DNA of 5,004 nucleotides from Acidobacteriaceae bacterium (GTDB lineage: Bacteria > Acidobacteriota > Terriglobia > Terriglobales > Acidobacteriaceae): the NCBI GenBank assembly GCA_003151875.1, contig PLYW01000358.1, positions 1,664 to 6,667 on the forward strand, read 5' to 3'. The position numbers and the translations under genes were made by a program. Below the pieces are notes generated by a model, which was given only the letters and a program-made list of their open reading frames with translations, was not told the DNA's origin and did no database searches. Below are positions 3,720 to 5,004 of this stretch, piece after piece. Position 1 is the first letter of the stretch; the number at the start of each line of letters is the position of its first letter.

Positions 3720-5004
3720 AAGCGGAGAACATCTCAGTTCGGACCAAGTTTCTTGGTGGTTGGAGGAAGGCGAAGCTGGCGCCTTCGCTTCGGATCGTTC
3801 TGCCCGCGAGGGTGTGGATACGCATCTGTCTCGGTGTGGGCACTGCGCTGCTTTGCTGGTCACCCAAAAGAGCGTCGCGGAAGATCTGTGCCACCTGGAG
3901 ATCAAGGTGAGAGCGGAACGATCAGCCGCGTGTCCAGCGGAGACCAAATGGCCGGAAGTCGTGGCGGGCCTGATCTTCGGCGATGAGGCCGACGCGCTGC
4001 TGCGGCATGGCGCACAATGCGATTACTGCGGTCCCCTTCTGCGGGCAGCATTCGAGGACATGAACTCGGAACTCTCCGCGGAAGAACGGGCGATGCTTTC
4101 GCAGTTGCCGAGCGCCGGCTCCGTGGGCCAGGCAGATCTGGCGCGACGCATGGCGCAGGAGGCGGGAAGTGGTGCGATTGGCAATCGTCGCGAAACGGAA
4201 GGACACGTCCGGCGGGCCCGCCGGTGGAGCTTTCTGATTTTCCCCTCAAGTGAGCACAGCTATGGATTGGCACTGGCTGCGGCGGCCTTGATCGTGGTTT
4301 CTGCTTTGGCCGCGTGGATCTTCCAGCGTCCGCGAACTGCCCCGGTCGAGGAGTTGCTGGCCAAGGCATACACTGCCGACCGGCAATTCGAACTGCGTAT
4401 CCCGGGAGCCGAGTATGCGCCGCTTCAGCAAGACCCGACCACCCGTGGCGACGCAGTCGCAAAGAAGAAGCGCTATCTGCGAAGGGCGCAGGATGAGATC
4501 GACGACAATCTCCAGAAAGCTCCTGACGACCCGAAATGGCAGCAAGCGGACGCCGTGGCCGACATACTGCGCGGAGACTCCGATGCGGCGGTCGCGACAC
4601 TGGAGAAGCTGCAGAGGCTGCATCCGGATTCAGCCCAACTCATGAATGACCTGGGCATCGCTTTCTTTCAGCAGTCCCAGAAAAACAAGGACAAGGCCGA
4701 GGTGCTGGTAGCTCTCGACTGGATGGCGCGGGCGTATCAAGCATCAAGAAATAATCCCGATCCTGTGATTGTGTTCAATTACGCGTTCGTGTTGGAGAAG
4801 GTGCAGCACTTTCAGGATGCGAAATCGAGGTGGGAGGAGTATCGGAACCTCGACCGGACGAGCCTTTGGAATAAAGAGGCGCAGGATCACATTGATTGGA
4901 TCGACCAGAACGCCAAACAGCACACTGCTGGTGAGTTCGGTCCCACGAGCGACAGCGAGGCTTTTCTCGAAGAAGGCATTTCTTCGTGGCTGCCGGCAGC
5001 ATTT
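3709..5004 (+). CDS. Membrane-anchored double zinc-finger, TPR-like protein; probable anti-sigma partner (3'-truncated)
   Basis: The frame is open from ATG 3709 to the final base (432 codons, no stop), so the C-terminus is missing. Stops at 3661-3663 and 3691-3693 in this frame, with no start codon between them and 3709, fix the start; GAAAGG at 3692-3697 may serve as ribosome site. Domains in order: H39-x3-C43-x2-C46, a zinc-binding motif like that of ZAS anti-sigma factors; a second H100-x3-C104-x2-C107, each followed two residues later by LL; a basic patch RRARR (168-172); one membrane helix at about 187-205 (LALAAAALIVVSALAAW); then VEELLAKAYTADRQFELRIP (214-233) and TPR-like helices at about 277-307 (LRGDSDAAVATLEKLQRLHP), 308-349 and 350-382 (VFNYAFVLEKVQHFQDAKSR). 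By the positive-inside rule the zinc domains are cytoplasmic and could hold the ECF sigma factor encoded just upstream, with the TPR part outside. From family memory, acidobacterial proteins with the AYT..R.ELRIPGA block commonly end in a CHAT caspase-like peptidase domain, but none of that is within the window. Confidence 0.85.
   Translation, partial: MSNESGEHLSSDQVSWWLEEGEAGAFASDRSAREGVDTHLSRCGHCAALLVTQKSVAEDLCHLEIKVRAERSAACPAETKWPEVVAGLIFGDEADALLRHGAQCDYCGPLLRAAFEDMNSELSAEERAMLSQLPSAGSVGQADLARRMAQEAGSGAIGNRRETEGHVRRARRWSFLIFPSSEHSYGLALAAAALIVVSALAAWIFQRPRTAPVEELLAKAYTADRQFELRIPGAEYAPLQQDPTTRGDAVAKKKRYLRRAQDEIDDNLQKAPDDPKWQQADAVADILRGDSDAAVATLEKLQRLHPDSAQLMNDLGIAFFQQSQKNKDKAEVLVALDWMARAYQASRNNPDPVIVFNYAFVLEKVQHFQDAKSRWEEYRNLDRTSLWNKEAQDHIDWIDQNAKQHTAGEFGPTSDSEAFLEEGISSWLPAAF
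4267..4323 (+). other. Transmembrane segment of the zinc-finger/TPR protein
   Basis: Residues 187-205 form an uninterrupted hydrophobic run rich in Ala, Leu, Ile and Val. It follows a strongly basic stretch (RRARR, 168-172) and is followed by QRPR. This suggests a single-pass protein with the zinc-binding N-terminus in the cytoplasm and the TPR region on the outer face. A short hydrophobic stretch WSFLIF (173-178) just before it is too short to span a membrane. Confidence 0.75.

Noticed and set aside
3902..4600. 232-residue - strand frame opposite the zinc-finger/TPR gene
   Set aside because: Its product is Arg/Pro/Ser-rich low-complexity sequence typical of an antisense shadow. The + strand frame here has clear motifs and stays open for 432 codons.
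1..5004. CRISPR array, tRNA, rRNA or riboswitch
   Set aside because: No regularly spaced direct repeats, tRNA cloverleaf or rRNA signature was seen on reading either strand.

Overview
The window looks like chromosomal DNA of a moderately GC-rich soil bacterium, most likely an acidobacterium. That assignment is inference. It rests on the style of the ECF sigma factor (its region 4 has the DRDRAIFWLYYRQGMTAQAI type of sequence), on the sigma / zinc-finger-TPR gene pair, and on the KdpC tail; no rRNA or other taxonomic marker is present.

Layout. Positions 1-170 hold the last 56 codons of kdpC (+ strand), the end of a potassium-importing Kdp ATPase operon. No kdpD or kdpE follows in the window. 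Positions 171-654 hold no intact gene. They contain a 46-codon remnant of the N-terminus of an IS481/IS3-like DDE transposase on the - strand, a few short repeats, and a 9-bp-stem hairpin downstream of the next gene. Positions 655-2601 (- strand) encode a 648-residue exported protein of unknown function, with a signal peptide, a large unassigned N-terminal region and two tandem Ig-like repeats of about 98 residues near the C-terminus. Positions 2602-3033 are a 432-bp divergent intergenic region. Next to the sigma gene it has a good sigma-70-type promoter (TTGTCA-17-TAAGAT) whose -35 box is embedded in a 25-bp dyad (GTGAtAACAA-N5-TTGTtGTCAC), a candidate operator.

Positions 3034-3660 (+ strand) encode an ECF sigma factor. 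After 48 bp comes a long reading frame that starts at 3709 and stays open to the last base of the window (432 codons, no stop). It encodes two successive H-x3-C-x2-C zinc-binding motifs of the anti-sigma type, a basic patch, one transmembrane helix, and then a TPR-like helical region. By family knowledge such acidobacterial proteins often continue into a C-terminal CHAT (caspase-like) peptidase domain, but that part lies outside the window and is not seen here.

The most notable content is therefore a probable sigma / membrane-bound double-zinc-finger-TPR signalling pair, divergent from an exported Ig-like-repeat protein that could be its target or sensor partner. Functional linkage between the two sides is inferred from the shared intergenic region only.
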